In this document: in pieces, positions 7,647 through 17,194 of the stretch | Layout of the letters: each line of letters begins with the position of its first letter | Numbering within the stretch: position 1 is the stretch's first letter | Source of the DNA: Terriglobia bacterium | GTDB lineage: Bacteria > Acidobacteriota > Terriglobia > Bryobacterales > Bryobacteraceae | Length of the DNA: 33,688 bases | Reading direction: 5' to 3' | Assembly: GCA_020073265.1 (NCBI GenBank) | Contig: JAIQFN010000066.1 | Coordinates: 1-33,688, forward strand | The notes under the pieces: model-generated | The model's input: only the letters and a program-made list of their open reading frames with translations | Told to the model about the DNA's origin: nothing | The model's database searches: none | Made by a program: the position numbers and the translations under genes

Positions 7647-8117
7647 ATGGAAATAGCGACTTTCGGAGCCGGATGTTTCTGGGGCGTGGAAGCGGCCTTC
7701 CGTCAGGTGAAGGGCGTCGCGTCCACCGCGGTCGGATATATGGGGGGAAAGCTGCGCAATCCCAGCTATCAAGACGTCTGTACCGACCAGACCGGGCATG
7801 CGGAAGTGGTCCAAGTGGAGTTCGACCCGGCGCAAGTGTCCTACGACGATTTGCTGCGCGTCTTTTGGGAGAACCACGATCCGACTACTTTGAACCGGCA
7901 GGGCCCCGATGTCGGAACGCAATACCGCTCGGCGGTCTTCTTTCACACTCCGGCGCAGGAGGCCGCTGCGAAAGCGTCCAAAGACGCGCTGGCGCGATCG
8001 GGCGCGTACAAGCGTCCCATCGTGACCGAGATTGTTCCGGCCACCGAGTTCTGGCGGGCCGAGGAATACCATCAGCAATATCTGGAGAAACGGGGCTTGG
8101 CGCACTGCCGGTTGTAA
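7647..8117 (+). CDS. msrA: Peptide methionine sulfoxide reductase MsrA
   Basis: 156 aa, the usual MsrA length. The catalytic motif GAGCFWG is at residues 7-13, with C10 attacking the S-sulfoxide. [23 protein letters not shown]-like signature residues (about 75-95) bind substrate, and EEYHQQYL near the end matches the family tail, which ends GLAHCRL. It reduces methionine-S-sulfoxide in oxidised proteins, using thioredoxin. The C-terminal Cys could be the recycling one. Transcribed alone and divergent from the MCDYSLH gene, with a strong terminator right after it. Confidence 0.95.
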   Translation: MEIATFGAGCFWGVEAAFRQVKGVASTAVGYMGGKLRNPSYQDVCTDQTGHAEVVQVEFDPAQVSYDDLLRVFWENHDPTTLNRQGPDVGTQYRSAVFFHTPAQEAAAKASKDALARSGAYKRPIVTEIVPATEFWRAEEYHQQYLEKRGLAHCRL

Positions 8118-8125
8118 ATTGGAAA

Positions 8126-8154
8126 CCCGCCTCAGTCGCTTGGAATGAGGCGGG
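8126..8154 (+). terminator. Terminator after msrA
   Basis: Perfect 9-bp stem CCCGCCTCA (8126-8134) / TGAGGCGGG (8146-8154), 11-base loop, followed by CATTTGG. It begins nine bases after the msrA stop. Confidence 0.75.
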
Positions 8155-8290
8155 CATTTGGAAAGCCCTCGGAGGAGTGAGCTAGTTCCAATGGTAGTTT
8201 GCTCCGTCTGGTACTACGTTGCAATGAGCAGAAGACCTTAGTTTGCCCGGCCGCTGTGTTAGGAAAACTACAACCGGCGGGCCGATCCGA

Positions 8291-9046
8291 TTAACGTCTC
8301 TTCAGACGGTAGTCCTCGACGCCGGGCATCCGGATCAGCTTGCACATCTCGAACAGGCGCGAGCGCGCGCGCATGCCGATGCGTTCTTCCAGGAAGAATT
8401 TGCTGTGCAGATCTTCCTGCAGTCCGGAGCCGCGCTTGTCGCCGGCTTCGGGATCGCGCAGGTTGGTGGTGACGAGGGTGGCGCGCTTGTTGTTGCAGCG
8501 CTGCGTGATGATGGACGTCACGGTGTCTTCCACCCAATCGGTGACGCGATGCGCGCCCAGGTCGTCGAGCACCAGGATCTCGGCTTCGAGCGCCGAGCGA
8601 TAGGCGTCGCGGTCCATGGTGCCAGAGGCGGCGTCGTAACCGCTGCGGATGTGATTCAGCAGCGCCTGGAAATCGTAGAACACGCCTTCGAATCCGCGCG
8701 CGATCAGCCCACGCAGCGCCGCCACCGCGAGATGGGTCTTGCCGGTTCCGGGCGGGCCCATGAAAAGCAGCCCGGGTTTTTCGAGCTTGGGATATTCGCG
8801 CACATAACCGCGCACCATCAGGACCACGGTGGCAAGCTGGGTGCGCGCGACGGGATTGTCGGCGGGAAGAATGAAGTTGTCGACCGAGGAGTTCTGGTAG
8901 AGCGGCGGGATGTTGGCGCGCGCTTCCACGCGCTGCTCGCGCCCGGTGTTGGTGCACTCGCATTTTTCAGCGCCGGAGATGCCCTCGCGCTCGACGATCT
9001 TCCAGCCTGAGCCGCCGCAAATTGTGCAGGTATCGACCACGCGCAT
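8291..9046 (-). CDS. DnaC/IstB-like AAA+ ATPase with N-terminal zinc motif
   Basis: 251 aa. Walker A is GPPGTGKT (97-104), Walker B ILVLDD (157-162), and a TTNLRDPE sensor-like element follows. The N-terminus has CTICGGSGW and CEC (C7, C10, C29, C31), a likely zinc knuckle. This is the arrangement of DnaC/DnaI-type helicase loaders: a zinc-binding helicase-contact domain followed by an AAA+ ATPase. Without a neighbouring istA or transposon ends, a chromosomal replication role fits better than a transposition helper. It starts just downstream of a palindromic repeat cluster and is read in the same direction as the M2 peptidase gene. Confidence 0.8.
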   Translation of the reverse strand: MRVVDTCTICGGSGWKIVEREGISGAEKCECTNTGREQRVEARANIPPLYQNSSVDNFILPADNPVARTQLATVVLMVRGYVREYPKLEKPGLLFMGPPGTGKTHLAVAALRGLIARGFEGVFYDFQALLNHIRSGYDAASGTMDRDAYRSALEAEILVLDDLGAHRVTDWVEDTVTSIITQRCNNKRATLVTTNLRDPEAGDKRGSGLQEDLHSKFFLEERIGMRARSRLFEMCKLIRMPGVEDYRLKRR

Positions 9047-9063
9047 CTAGTGTAACTCGTGGC

Positions 9064-9215
9064 GCACGCACGAGTGAGCTTGCTGAAAAACCTTGTAGCA
9101 ACCCGCTCCCTAACGGTCACGGCTCTGCAAGTGACTCTGGACGCAGAACGCCGATTCCGAGCCGCGACCGTCAGGGAGTGGTAGCGCGGGTTTTTCAGCA
9201 AGCTCACTCGCGTGC
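9064..9215. repeat. Long imperfect palindrome (REP/MITE-like)
   Basis: The outer arms at 9071-9092 and 9189-9210 are perfect 22-bp reverse complements and contain GCTTGCTGAAAAACC. Shorter similarity extends outward to 9064 and 9215. Inner arms also pair with mismatches: CCGCTCCCTAACGGTCACGG (about 9103-9122) against GACCGTCAGGGAGTGG (9166-9181). The whole can fold into one long stem. Sequences with a CTCCCTGACGGTCGCGGCTC core are familiar as intergenic repeats in Solibacter-like genomes, which I recall rather than tested. No coding frame is supported across it. Confidence 0.8.
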
Positions 9216-9218
9216 AGC

Positions 9219-9298
9219 GTTCACACTCGTGTGAACGCGCGTTTTCAGGATCGCCAAGCGTCGCGATGAGTCGCGACGCGGCACGCAAGAGTGCGTGC
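9219..9298. repeat. Cluster of three short hairpins
   Basis: TTCACAC/GTGTGAA (9220-9235), CGTCGCGA/TCGCGACG with a TGAG loop (9259-9278), and GCACGC/GCGTGC (9281-9298) follow each other directly. They lie just after the stop of the M2 peptidase gene (minus strand) and could end its transcript, though no T-tract is obvious. They may be part of the adjacent repeat element. Confidence 0.65.
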
Positions 9299-9309
9299 GC
9301 CACGGCTGG

Positions 9310-11106
<1,797 letters not shown>

Positions 11107-11228
11107 GGTGGAGGCCGAAGCCTGCGCCACCATTGTACCGTTCCGGATGCGGAGACCTGCGGGTGGTTGGTATTCCGGCTGATGCCACGACCACACGTAA
11201 AGGGGCCACTAGACAGCTCGAACGCATC

Positions 11229-12029
11229 TCACGGCTTCGAGCCTCCCTGACGGCCAGACCGGTTAAATTCACACACAAGACAACGCTCCCGCTGTTCACC
11301 GAGGGGCACGATGAAGTAGCGTTCTGTAACCCAAAGGCTTTGGTTGATGGCGTTGTCTGGTGCAATGTCTCGATACGTTCCCACGATGGTCAGGAGCTTC
11401 GTGCCAGTCCCAACGTTGTACACGTCGAAATACAGCTTGCCGTTGTCGCGCCCGCTTAAGATGAAGAAGTCGCCGCGTTGGGCCACTTGGCCGCTGGAAC
11501 TGAGCAGCACGATCCACTGTCTGTCCGGAGACAAACGGGCATAGTCGCCTTCCCAATAGTCTCCGCTCTTCCTGAACTGGAAACCATGAAGAGGCAACGA
11601 TTGATCCTTGGTTAGATGGACATTAGCGAAGGTCTTCCAGTCACTAGGTCGCGAGTCCGATATCTTGGTTCCGTCCTGCCACTCTTGCTCGGTTGCTGGC
11701 CGAGCTATTCCCCGCGGGTCCGACAGATCCACCTTGTACATGTTCGTGGTGTACTTCTTGTAGGGGAGAACCAAACCTCGAACCAGGAATGTTGTTTCAA
11801 GCATGCCAGGCACGCGAAATTCATAGGCGCTGTCGTAGAGGTACTCCAAAGGAGTCACGGATCCGAGGGCATCGTTGTTCCTGATGAACGGCTGGACCTT
11901 CCAGCCCTGAGGGAACCGGACGACGTGGCAGTACTGCCGCGTACTCGGCGTCAGCGCCACGTCGACCGCACCGCTCAACAAGGGAACAACCATTGCACCA
12001 AGACTCAAGACGGCGAGAGTTAGTCGCAT
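11229..12029 (-). CDS. Secreted hypothetical protein
   Basis: 266 aa with a clear signal peptide (MRLTLAVLSLGAMVVPLLSG). The mature part is rich in beta-type segments, with YDSAYEFRVPGMLETTFL, LSPDRQWIVLLSSSGQ and RDNGKLYFDVYNVGTG. The SPDRQWIVLLS phrase recalls beta-propeller/WD40-like TolB repeats, but only one such unit is apparent. I do not recognise the family. It is less GC-rich than its neighbours, so it may be a recent acquisition. It stands alone between the M2 peptidase gene and a PilZ gene on the same strand. Confidence 0.75.
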   Translation of the reverse strand: MRLTLAVLSLGAMVVPLLSGAVDVALTPSTRQYCHVVRFPQGWKVQPFIRNNDALGSVTPLEYLYDSAYEFRVPGMLETTFLVRGLVLPYKKYTTNMYKVDLSDPRGIARPATEQEWQDGTKISDSRPSDWKTFANVHLTKDQSLPLHGFQFRKSGDYWEGDYARLSPDRQWIVLLSSSGQVAQRGDFFILSGRDNGKLYFDVYNVGTGTKLLTIVGTYRDIAPDNAINQSLWVTERYFIVPLGEQRERCLVCEFNRSGRQGGSKP

Positions 12030-12248
12030 GATTCTATTGCTGAGGCTGTAGAGGCTTGGGCACTCTCAATCCGCACGATAGAAATTGACACCTTCACCCG
12101 AGCTTTCATCGGAATATCTTCCATTATTAGCTCGGCTGCTGTGTGTGCTTAACTTTAGTTGGTAACGGCGGCTTGCGAAGAGAATTAGCCGCGCAGGTCA
12201 CAAACCACAAAACCTACGCGGCCACCGGAGTGTTGCGGATGCAGACTT
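12030..12248. other. Intergenic region between PilZ gene and secreted hypothetical
   Basis: No coding frame supported. It contains the hairpin at 12188-12222 and an AT-richer stretch nearer 12030-12150 that may hold the promoter of the secreted protein gene. I could not pick clear boxes. Confidence 0.4.
12188..12222 (-). terminator. Terminator-like hairpin after the first PilZ gene
   Basis: 11-base arms at 12188-12198 and 12212-12222 pair with a single G-U wobble in the minus-strand RNA (GCCGCGUAGGU with ACCUGCGCGGC), 13-base loop. Followed by UAAUUCUCUU in that RNA. It lies 27 bases past the PilZ stop. Confidence 0.65.
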
Positions 12249-12599
12249 TCAGTTGCCGCTGGGAACAGCCTGCGGACCAGCCTGCGACTGCGTGCGGAAC
12301 TCGTATTGATGAATCTCGATGGCCGCCTTGCCTTCTTCGCAGCGAACCACGCGGCCACGAGCCACCAGCTTCAGGTTCACCCGGCTGTTGAGCTGCGCCG
12401 GCCAACTGATGGAGACTTCGAGCCGCCTGCCGGGGAGCAGATATTGATTGGTGGTGAACAGCACCCCGTTGCTGCTCATGTTGATGGTCTTTCCGACGCC
12501 GCCCTCGTCCGGGTGCTTGCGGTTGAGAATCTTAAACCGGACCTCCCGCTCAATCGGAAACCGATCCGCGCCGCGGCGGTCACTCTTGTCTCGTTCCAT
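12249..12599 (-). CDS. PilZ-domain protein (c-di-GMP receptor)
   Basis: 116 aa from ATG 12599. This start aligns with the second PilZ protein in the window; upstream in-frame ATGs (12620, 12653, 12662) are possible. The cyclic-di-GMP-binding motif is complete: RxxxR in DRRGADRFP (about residues 7-12) and NxSxxG in INMSSNGV (about 45). Strand pattern and hydrophobic spacing fit a stand-alone PilZ barrel with a short Gln-rich tail. Such proteins change shape on binding c-di-GMP and act on motility, pili or exopolysaccharide partners; no partner is adjacent. The paralogue at 16712 is only partly similar. Confidence 0.85.
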   Translation of the reverse strand: MERDKSDRRGADRFPIEREVRFKILNRKHPDEGGVGKTINMSSNGVLFTTNQYLLPGRRLEVSISWPAQLNSRVNLKLVARGRVVRCEEGKAAIEIHQYEFRTQSQAGPQAVPSGN

Positions 12600-12762
12600 A
12601 TTTGCGCCTGCCCCCTGCATCACCTTGTGTCCATTTAATTCAAACGGATTCATTCGCACCATCAGATTGCAGTATGGGCGGGAGTGCAACAATAGCAGAG
12701 ACTTCCTAATTTGGGGTGGTACCGGGGCTTTGAACGGATAGTACCTGGGCCCAGGCCGAGGC

Positions 12763-14079
12763 CTATTCCTGAGGCGGAACCTGTTGCTTTTTCTTGCGGT
12801 TGCGGATCTGCTCCAGGCGCTCGGCGATGCGCTGCTCGGCGCCCCGGTTGGTGGGTTCATAGAATGTCGTGCCGGCCAGGGACTCGGGCAGGCACTCCAT
12901 GTCGGGCAAGGCATCCTCGAATTTGTGGGCGTGCTGGTAGCCGGCGCCGTAGCCCCACTGCTTCATCAGGCCGGTGGGGGCGTTCCGCAAGTGCAGCGGC
13001 ACTGGCTCGGCGCGGCGGCTCTCGATGGCTTCCATGACGCGGCCGAGCGCGCGGTAGGAGGCATCCGACTTGGGCGACGCAGCCAGGTAAATGGCGGCTT
13101 GAGCCAGCGCCAGGTCGCCTTCCGGGATGCCCAGGAAGTGGACCGCCTGCATGGCGGCGATGGATTGCTCGAGCGCGCGCGGGTCGGCCAGCCCGATGTC
13201 CTCGATGGCCATGCGCACCAGCCGGCGCGCGATGTACATGCGGTCCTCGCCGGATTCGAGCATCCGGCCCAGCCAATAGAGCGACGCGTCGACATCGGAA
13301 GATCGCACGGATTTGTGCAGCGCCGAGATGAGATTGAAGTGCTCCTCGCCGGCCTTGTCGTAGAGCAACATTTTCCGTTCGAGCGAATCCTCGACGGCTT
13401 GAGCGGTCAGATGGCCGCCTTGCGAAGCCGCCGCGGCCAGCTCCAGGATGTTGTAGGCGGTGCGGGCATCGCCGTTGGCGTAGATCGCGATCTGCTTCAG
13501 CAGGTCCTCGGGAGCTTCCACGCGCACCAGCGGAAGCGCGCGCCGCAACAGCACCTGGATTTCGTCTTCACTGAGCGGCTTCAGCATGTAGACTTTGGTG
13601 CGCGAGAGCAGCGCCGAGATCACCTCGAAGGATGGATTCTCGGTGGTGGCGCCGATCAGGATGACGTCGCCGCGCTCGACGTATGGCAGAAAGGCGTCCT
13701 GCTGGGCTTTGTTGAAGCGGTGGATTTCGTCGATGAAGATCAGAGTGCGGCGTCCGGCCCGGCGGCTGCGCTCGGCGTCGGCCATCACGGCCTTGATTTC
13801 CTTGATGCCGCTGAGCACGGCGCTGAAGGGGATGAAGTCGCAATGCGTCAGGCGGGCGATGATTTTCGCGAGCGTGGTTTTGCCGACGCCGGGAGGTCCC
13901 CACAGGATGATGGAGCTGAGCTGATCGCGCTCGATCTGGACGCGCAGCGGCTTGCCTTCGCCCAGGATGTGCTGCTGGCCCACGAACTCTTCGAGCGTGG
14001 CGGGGCGCATCCGCTCGGCCAATGGACGGCCGGCGTCATCCTTCGGGGAGGCGAGGGCGTCGGATTCAAAAAGACTCAT
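12763..14079 (-). CDS. rarA: Replication-associated recombination ATPase RarA (MgsA)
   Basis: 438 aa from ATG 14079, which overlaps the stop of the methyltransferase gene (ATGA), so translation is coupled. PLAERMRPATLEEFVGQQH is the family opening. Walker A WGPPGVGKTT, DEIHRFNKAQQDAFLP around Walker B, and GATTENPSFEV (sensor 1) follow. The C-terminal region has the RarA-specific YWLGRMLESGEDRMYIARR and helical tetramer domain. It acts at stalled replication forks and single-strand gaps as an AAA+ clamp-loader-like tetramer. Length and all motifs are normal. Confidence 0.95.
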   Translation of the reverse strand: MSLFESDALASPKDDAGRPLAERMRPATLEEFVGQQHILGEGKPLRVQIERDQLSSIILWGPPGVGKTTLAKIIARLTHCDFIPFSAVLSGIKEIKAVMADAERSRRAGRRTLIFIDEIHRFNKAQQDAFLPYVERGDVILIGATTENPSFEVISALLSRTKVYMLKPLSEDEIQVLLRRALPLVRVEAPEDLLKQIAIYANGDARTAYNILELAAAASQGGHLTAQAVEDSLERKMLLYDKAGEEHFNLISALHKSVRSSDVDASLYWLGRMLESGEDRMYIARRLVRMAIEDIGLADPRALEQSIAAMQAVHFLGIPEGDLALAQAAIYLAASPKSDASYRALGRVMEAIESRRAEPVPLHLRNAPTGLMKQWGYGAGYQHAHKFEDALPDMECLPESLAGTTFYEPTNRGAEQRIAERLEQIRNRKKKQQVPPQE

Positions 14080-14861
14080 GTCGCGACCATGCGTTGCTTG
14101 CGCGCGACATAGAGCGCGATGCCGGCCGCCAGCGCGGCGTTGAGGGACTCGACGCCGGCGGTTGGAATTCGAACGTCCAGCGCCTTGGCGCGCAGCCGCT
14201 CGCTCACTCCCCGTCCTTCGCTGCCGACGATGATGGCGCACTTGCGCGTGAAGTCGGCTTCACCCAGCTCCTGGACGCCTTTGGGCATCAGCGCGAACAG
14301 GTCGAGCTTGCGCTGCTCGACGGCGGCCAGCAGCAGGTGCGGGTCCATCGACGGCACCAGCGGAACGCGGAACACCGAGCCGGCCGAAGCCCGCAGGCAT
14401 TTTGGATTGTAGGGGCTCACGGTTCCTTTCAAGAACGCGACGCCGGTGGCGCCGAAAGCTTCGGCGGCGCGCAGGATGGCCCCGGCGTTGCCCGGATCCT
14501 GGAGACCGTCCAGAATCACGGCGAGCGACTGCCCGCGGAACAATTGCTCGACGCTCCAGTGCGGCGGGCGCACCAGCGCCATGACGCCTTGGCTGGACTC
14601 GGTGGCGGAGATGCTGCGGAACAGGTCGTCGGGAAGCGAGGTGACCTTCAGGCTCTTGAGGCCGCGCACGTGGCTTTCGACGGCCGTGCGCACGGATTCG
14701 GCGGCGAACACGCCCGCGATCTCGCAATCGCTGCGCAGCGCTTCTTCGAGCAAGTGAAAGCCCTCGGCCACGGCGAAACCCTCGTCGGTGACGGAACCGC
14801 GCAGGATGGCGCGGCGGACTTCCTTGAGCAGCGGGTTTCGCGGGCTTGTCAGGGTTGGCAT
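14076..14861 (-). CDS. SpoU/TrmH-family rRNA 2'-O-methyltransferase
   Basis: 261 aa, a SPOUT knot enzyme using S-adenosylmethionine. Motif 1 is LDGLQDPGNAGAILRAAEAF (about 116-135), motif 2 VGSEGRGVS (about 216-224), and motif 3 IPTAGVESLNAALAAGIALY (about 236-255). The N-terminal substrate-binding domain (SPRNPLLKEVRRA..., EGFHLLEEAL) matches the RlmB/TsnR-type 23S rRNA 2'-O-ribose methyltransferases. The target nucleotide cannot be read from sequence. It leads a two-gene unit with rarA, overlapping it by four bases, and is divergent from the YdcF-like gene across 41 bases. Confidence 0.9.
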   Translation of the reverse strand: MPTLTSPRNPLLKEVRRAILRGSVTDEGFAVAEGFHLLEEALRSDCEIAGVFAAESVRTAVESHVRGLKSLKVTSLPDDLFRSISATESSQGVMALVRPPHWSVEQLFRGQSLAVILDGLQDPGNAGAILRAAEAFGATGVAFLKGTVSPYNPKCLRASAGSVFRVPLVPSMDPHLLLAAVEQRKLDLFALMPKGVQELGEADFTRKCAIIVGSEGRGVSERLRAKALDVRIPTAGVESLNAALAAGIALYVARKQRMVAT

Positions 14862-14902
14862 AAAGTAGACTCAGAAGGTTTTCGCAGCCAGCCAAATCTA
14901 TC

Positions 14903-15478
14903 ATGAAATGGATCGTCGCGATAGCGCTAGTCCTGGTGACAGCGGGAGTGCTGGTGAAAGTGGAGGGCGTGGCTTCCGAGATCGAGCGGCAATCCTCGAT
15001 CGACGAGGCGCAGGCGGCCGACGCGATCATCGTCCTGGGCGCCGCCGAGTATCGCGGCAAGCCGTCGCCGGTGCTGGAGGCGCGTCTGAATCACGCGCTA
15101 TTTCTGTATCTGAAGCACCTGGCGCCGCGTATCATCACCACCGGAGGCGCGGGCGGCGACCCGGTGTTTACGGAAGGATCGGTGGGCCGCGCTTACCTGG
15201 CCGAGCGAGGGGTTCCGCCCGAGGCGATCGTGGTGGAGCGCGAAGCCGGGAGCACGGCGCAAAGCGTGGCGGCCGTGGTGGAGATTATGCGGCGCATGAA
15301 CCTTCAGTCAGCCGTGGTGGTGAGCGACGGCTACCATATTTTCCGCGTGAAGAAGATGCTGGAATCCAGCGGCTTGAAGGTTTACGGCTCGCCGCGCCCT
15401 TCCGCGCCGGCGGACCGGTGGCAGTATTTCCGGCAGGCCATCGGATACTTGCTGTGGCGGGCGGGGATCAGCATTTGA
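14903..15478 (+). CDS. YdcF/ElyC-like DUF218 membrane-anchored protein
   Basis: 191 aa with one N-terminal hydrophobic anchor (MKWIVAIALVLVTAGVLV). The DUF218 core shows DAIIVLGAAEYRGKPSPVLE, IITTGGAGGD, SVGRAYLAERGVPPEAI, and ST-type AQSVAAVVEIM followed by VVVSDGYHIFRVKKML. The family (SanA, YdcF, ElyC) is linked to cell-envelope integrity and undecaprenyl-phosphate metabolism, but its reaction is unsettled. It is a compact version of the family. Ribosome binding site is weak. A 14-bp palindrome follows its stop. Confidence 0.85.
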   Translation: MKWIVAIALVLVTAGVLVKVEGVASEIERQSSIDEAQAADAIIVLGAAEYRGKPSPVLEARLNHALFLYLKHLAPRIITTGGAGGDPVFTEGSVGRAYLAERGVPPEAIVVEREAGSTAQSVAAVVEIMRRMNLQSAVVVSDGYHIFRVKKMLESSGLKVYGSPRPSAPADRWQYFRQAIGYLLWRAGISI

Positions 15479-15491
15479 AGCGTTAACGCTT
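15478..15491. repeat. 14-bp perfect palindrome after the YdcF-like gene
   Basis: AAGCGTTAACGCTT begins at the last base of the stop codon. It is too tight for a normal RNA hairpin loop and has no T-tract, so a protein-binding site is at least as likely as a terminator. Chance cannot be excluded. Confidence 0.4.
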
Positions 15492-15550
15492 AGTAACCGT
15501 ATGACTCCGAGGCCGGCCCGCGTCTAATCGTGGGGAGACAGGCCCCGCGA

Positions 15551-15769
15551 GTGGAGAGGGGACAGGATTTTACGCTCGAATTTCTTCGCTGCGACGGCGT
15601 GCGTGAGGCCGCCCGTCTTACTCACCACAGCCTGGCCCAGGCGCGCGAGCTGGTGGAGCGCGTGTTCCAGCTCGGCGGCGATCTTTACTCGGAAGTCGAA
15701 ATCCTGAGTGACGGGCGGCGCGTCGAAACCATCAAGAACCCGGCGAGCGAGTCCCGTCTCACAGGCTAA
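15551..15769 (+). CDS. Small hypothetical protein, about 72 aa
   Basis: Frame from GTG 15551 to TAA 15767-15769 (an earlier GTG at 15530 is also in frame). It contains LEFLRCDGVREAARLTHHSL, then ARELVERVFQLGGDLYSEVE and DGRRVETI. The mix of amphipathic helix and two short strands looks protein-like, and codon bias matches the neighbours. No family recognised. The ribosome binding site is unclear, hence the modest confidence. Confidence 0.5.
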   Translation: MERGQDFTLEFLRCDGVREAARLTHHSLAQARELVERVFQLGGDLYSEVEILSDGRRVETIKNPASESRLTG

Positions 15770-15799
15770 GCACGTACCTGAGGATGTTTGGAATTCTAT

Positions 15800-15828
15800 T
15801 TCGTGTGAGCCGAGGCCTGGGCTATAAT
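15800..15828 (+). promoter_or_regulatory. Candidate promoter of the glutathione peroxidase gene
   Basis: A perfect TATAAT at 15823-15828 lies 55 bases before the start codon. The hexamer 17 bases upstream is TTCGTG, a weak -35. No other good promoter is seen in this gap. Confidence 0.5.
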
Positions 15829-15882
15829 GCAAGTTCATCCGGCGCGCGCTTCCACTGGGCGGCCAATACTCAGGAGGAGTTC

Positions 15883-16419
15883 ATGAAGCGTTTACTTTTC
15901 GCCGCAATCTTCTGTATGTGCGCGTTCGGCGCATCCAGCGTGTACGAATTCACGCTCAACTCGATCGACGGGCATGCGGCTCCGCTGGCCGCCTACAAGG
16001 GCAAGGTGCTGCTGCTTGTCAATGTCGCCAGCAAGTGCGGTTTCACGCCGCAGTACACGGCGCTCGAAGCCTTGCACGAGAAGTATAAGGATCAGGGCCT
16101 GGTGGTGATGGGATTTCCGGCCAACAATTTCATGGGCCAGGAGCCGGGCAGCAATGAAGAGATCAAAGACTTCTGCTCGCGGACCTACAGCGTGAAGTTT
16201 CCCATGTACGCCAAGATCTCCGTCAAAGGCGACGACAAAGCGGCGCTGTATCATTATCTGACGGACCCCGCGACCAATCCGTCGTTCGGCGGAGAAATCA
16301 AGTGGAACTTCACCAAGTTCCTGGTTTCGCGCGACGGCAAGATCCTGGCCCGCTTCGAGCCGGCCGTGAAGCCGGATTCGCCGGAAGTAATCGGCGCCAT
16401 CGAAAAAGCGCTCAAGTAG
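15883..16419 (+). CDS. Exported glutathione/thioredoxin peroxidase (GPx family)
   Basis: 178 aa from ATG 15883, behind AGGAGG (15872-15877). A signal peptide (MKRLLFAAIFCMCAFGAS) sends it to the periplasm, unlike most bacterial GPx. The catalytic tetrad residues are visible: C52 in NVASKCGFTPQY, Q86 in NNFMGQEPGS, and W141/N142 in KWNFTKFLV. The active residue is Cys, not selenocysteine. It would reduce H2O2 or lipid peroxides using a thiol donor, probably a thioredoxin-like protein. Transcribed as a single gene from the TATAAT promoter upstream. Confidence 0.93.
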   Translation: MKRLLFAAIFCMCAFGASSVYEFTLNSIDGHAAPLAAYKGKVLLLVNVASKCGFTPQYTALEALHEKYKDQGLVVMGFPANNFMGQEPGSNEEIKDFCSRTYSVKFPMYAKISVKGDDKAALYHYLTDPATNPSFGGEIKWNFTKFLVSRDGKILARFEPAVKPDSPEVIGAIEKALK

Positions 16420-16711
16420 CAGCCCCGCCGCGCCGGGACACCCCGCACGCTCCCGGAATTTTAGTGCAACCCCGAAGTCGCTACATCTCTTGGTAGAGAC
16501 TATCCAAAAAGCTAGTGTGTAGCCGAACGGTTCCGGTCGGAAGGACGCCTGGGGCTGCAACGGGGCCAAGTGTGGCGGCTGGGGAAAGCTGATGTTTGTT
16601 GCAACGCAAGGAGAAATCATTGATACGAGTCGGGAGTGAGCCGATGGCCTGCCACGTGCTATTAGCACTGGCCTCCTCGTACGTGGAGTATTCGCCAGTG
16701 GAGGATCTGTT
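16420..16711 (+). other. Structured leader / intergenic region ahead of the second PilZ gene
   Basis: No gene found in these 292 bases. Nested pairing is visible: GCTACA (16480-16485) with TGTAGC (16518-16523), enclosing TCTCT/AGAGA around a TGGT loop (16486-16499). Next come CCGA/TCGG (16523-16540 region) and a G-rich block. GGAGG at 16700-16704 is the ribosome binding site. I tested by eye for the c-di-GMP (GEMM) riboswitch core and did not find it. Whether the leader is a regulatory RNA is open. Confidence 0.35.
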
Positions 16712-17194
16712 ATGACTACCGAGCGGCGATCGAAGGTAAGATACCCACTCGAACTTATGGTTCGATATCAGACTATCGACCGGGGGCGCAAAGTCTCCGG
16801 AGTGGGCCGGACCGTGAACGTGAGCAGCAGCGGGTTGCTGATGAACGCCGAGAGCGAGCTGCCCGAAGGCTCGCGCATGAAGGTCACCATCGAATGGCCA
16901 TCCTTGTTGAACGGCACCACCCCGCTTCAGCTCGTCACGATTGGCAGAGTGGTGCGCCGAAGAGCCATGAGCCTGGCGGTGGCGCTGGAACATTATCAGT
17001 TCCGGACCAGGAAACGAACCGCCGACTGCGACCTTTCCAGCGGCCAGGCTGGTGTCGAAGCCAAGTCCGGGGAGCACTCCTCGCCCGAGCCGCTTTACGC
17101 CGCCGGAGCCAAGCTGAGTGCGGGCAGCTTCCGCAGGTTGTCCGTGGCCAAGAGCGAGCCCCGTCGGGTTCCCGAAGTGGTTATTCCAGGCTGA
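16712..17194 (+). CDS. PilZ-domain protein with C-terminal extension
   Basis: 160 aa from ATG 16712, seven bases after GGAGG. RxxxR is present in ERRSKVRYPLE (about 4-14) and NxSxxG in VNVSSSGLL (about 38), so c-di-GMP binding is likely. The PilZ barrel ends near residue 105 (VALEHYQFRTRK). A low-complexity tail of about 50 residues follows, which may contact a partner. Similar in length and motifs to the barrel of the PilZ protein at 12249-12599 (shared PEGSRMKVTIEWPS / LEVSISWPA-like strand and YQFRT/YEFRT), so the two are paralogues. Its 3' end overlaps a convergent small gene by 14 bases. Confidence 0.85.
   Translation: MTTERRSKVRYPLELMVRYQTIDRGRKVSGVGRTVNVSSSGLLMNAESELPEGSRMKVTIEWPSLLNGTTPLQLVTIGRVVRRRAMSLAVALEHYQFRTRKRTADCDLSSGQAGVEAKSGEHSSPEPLYAAGAKLSAGSFRRLSVAKSEPRRVPEVVIPG

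Noticed and set aside
8291-9046. IS21 IstB transposition helper
   Set aside because: No istA neighbour or IS21 ends; the N-terminal zinc motif and context fit a DnaC/DnaI-type loader better.
16420-16711. c-di-GMP (GEMM) riboswitch before the PilZ gene
   Set aside because: The conserved GEMM core elements are absent; only generic pairing is seen.
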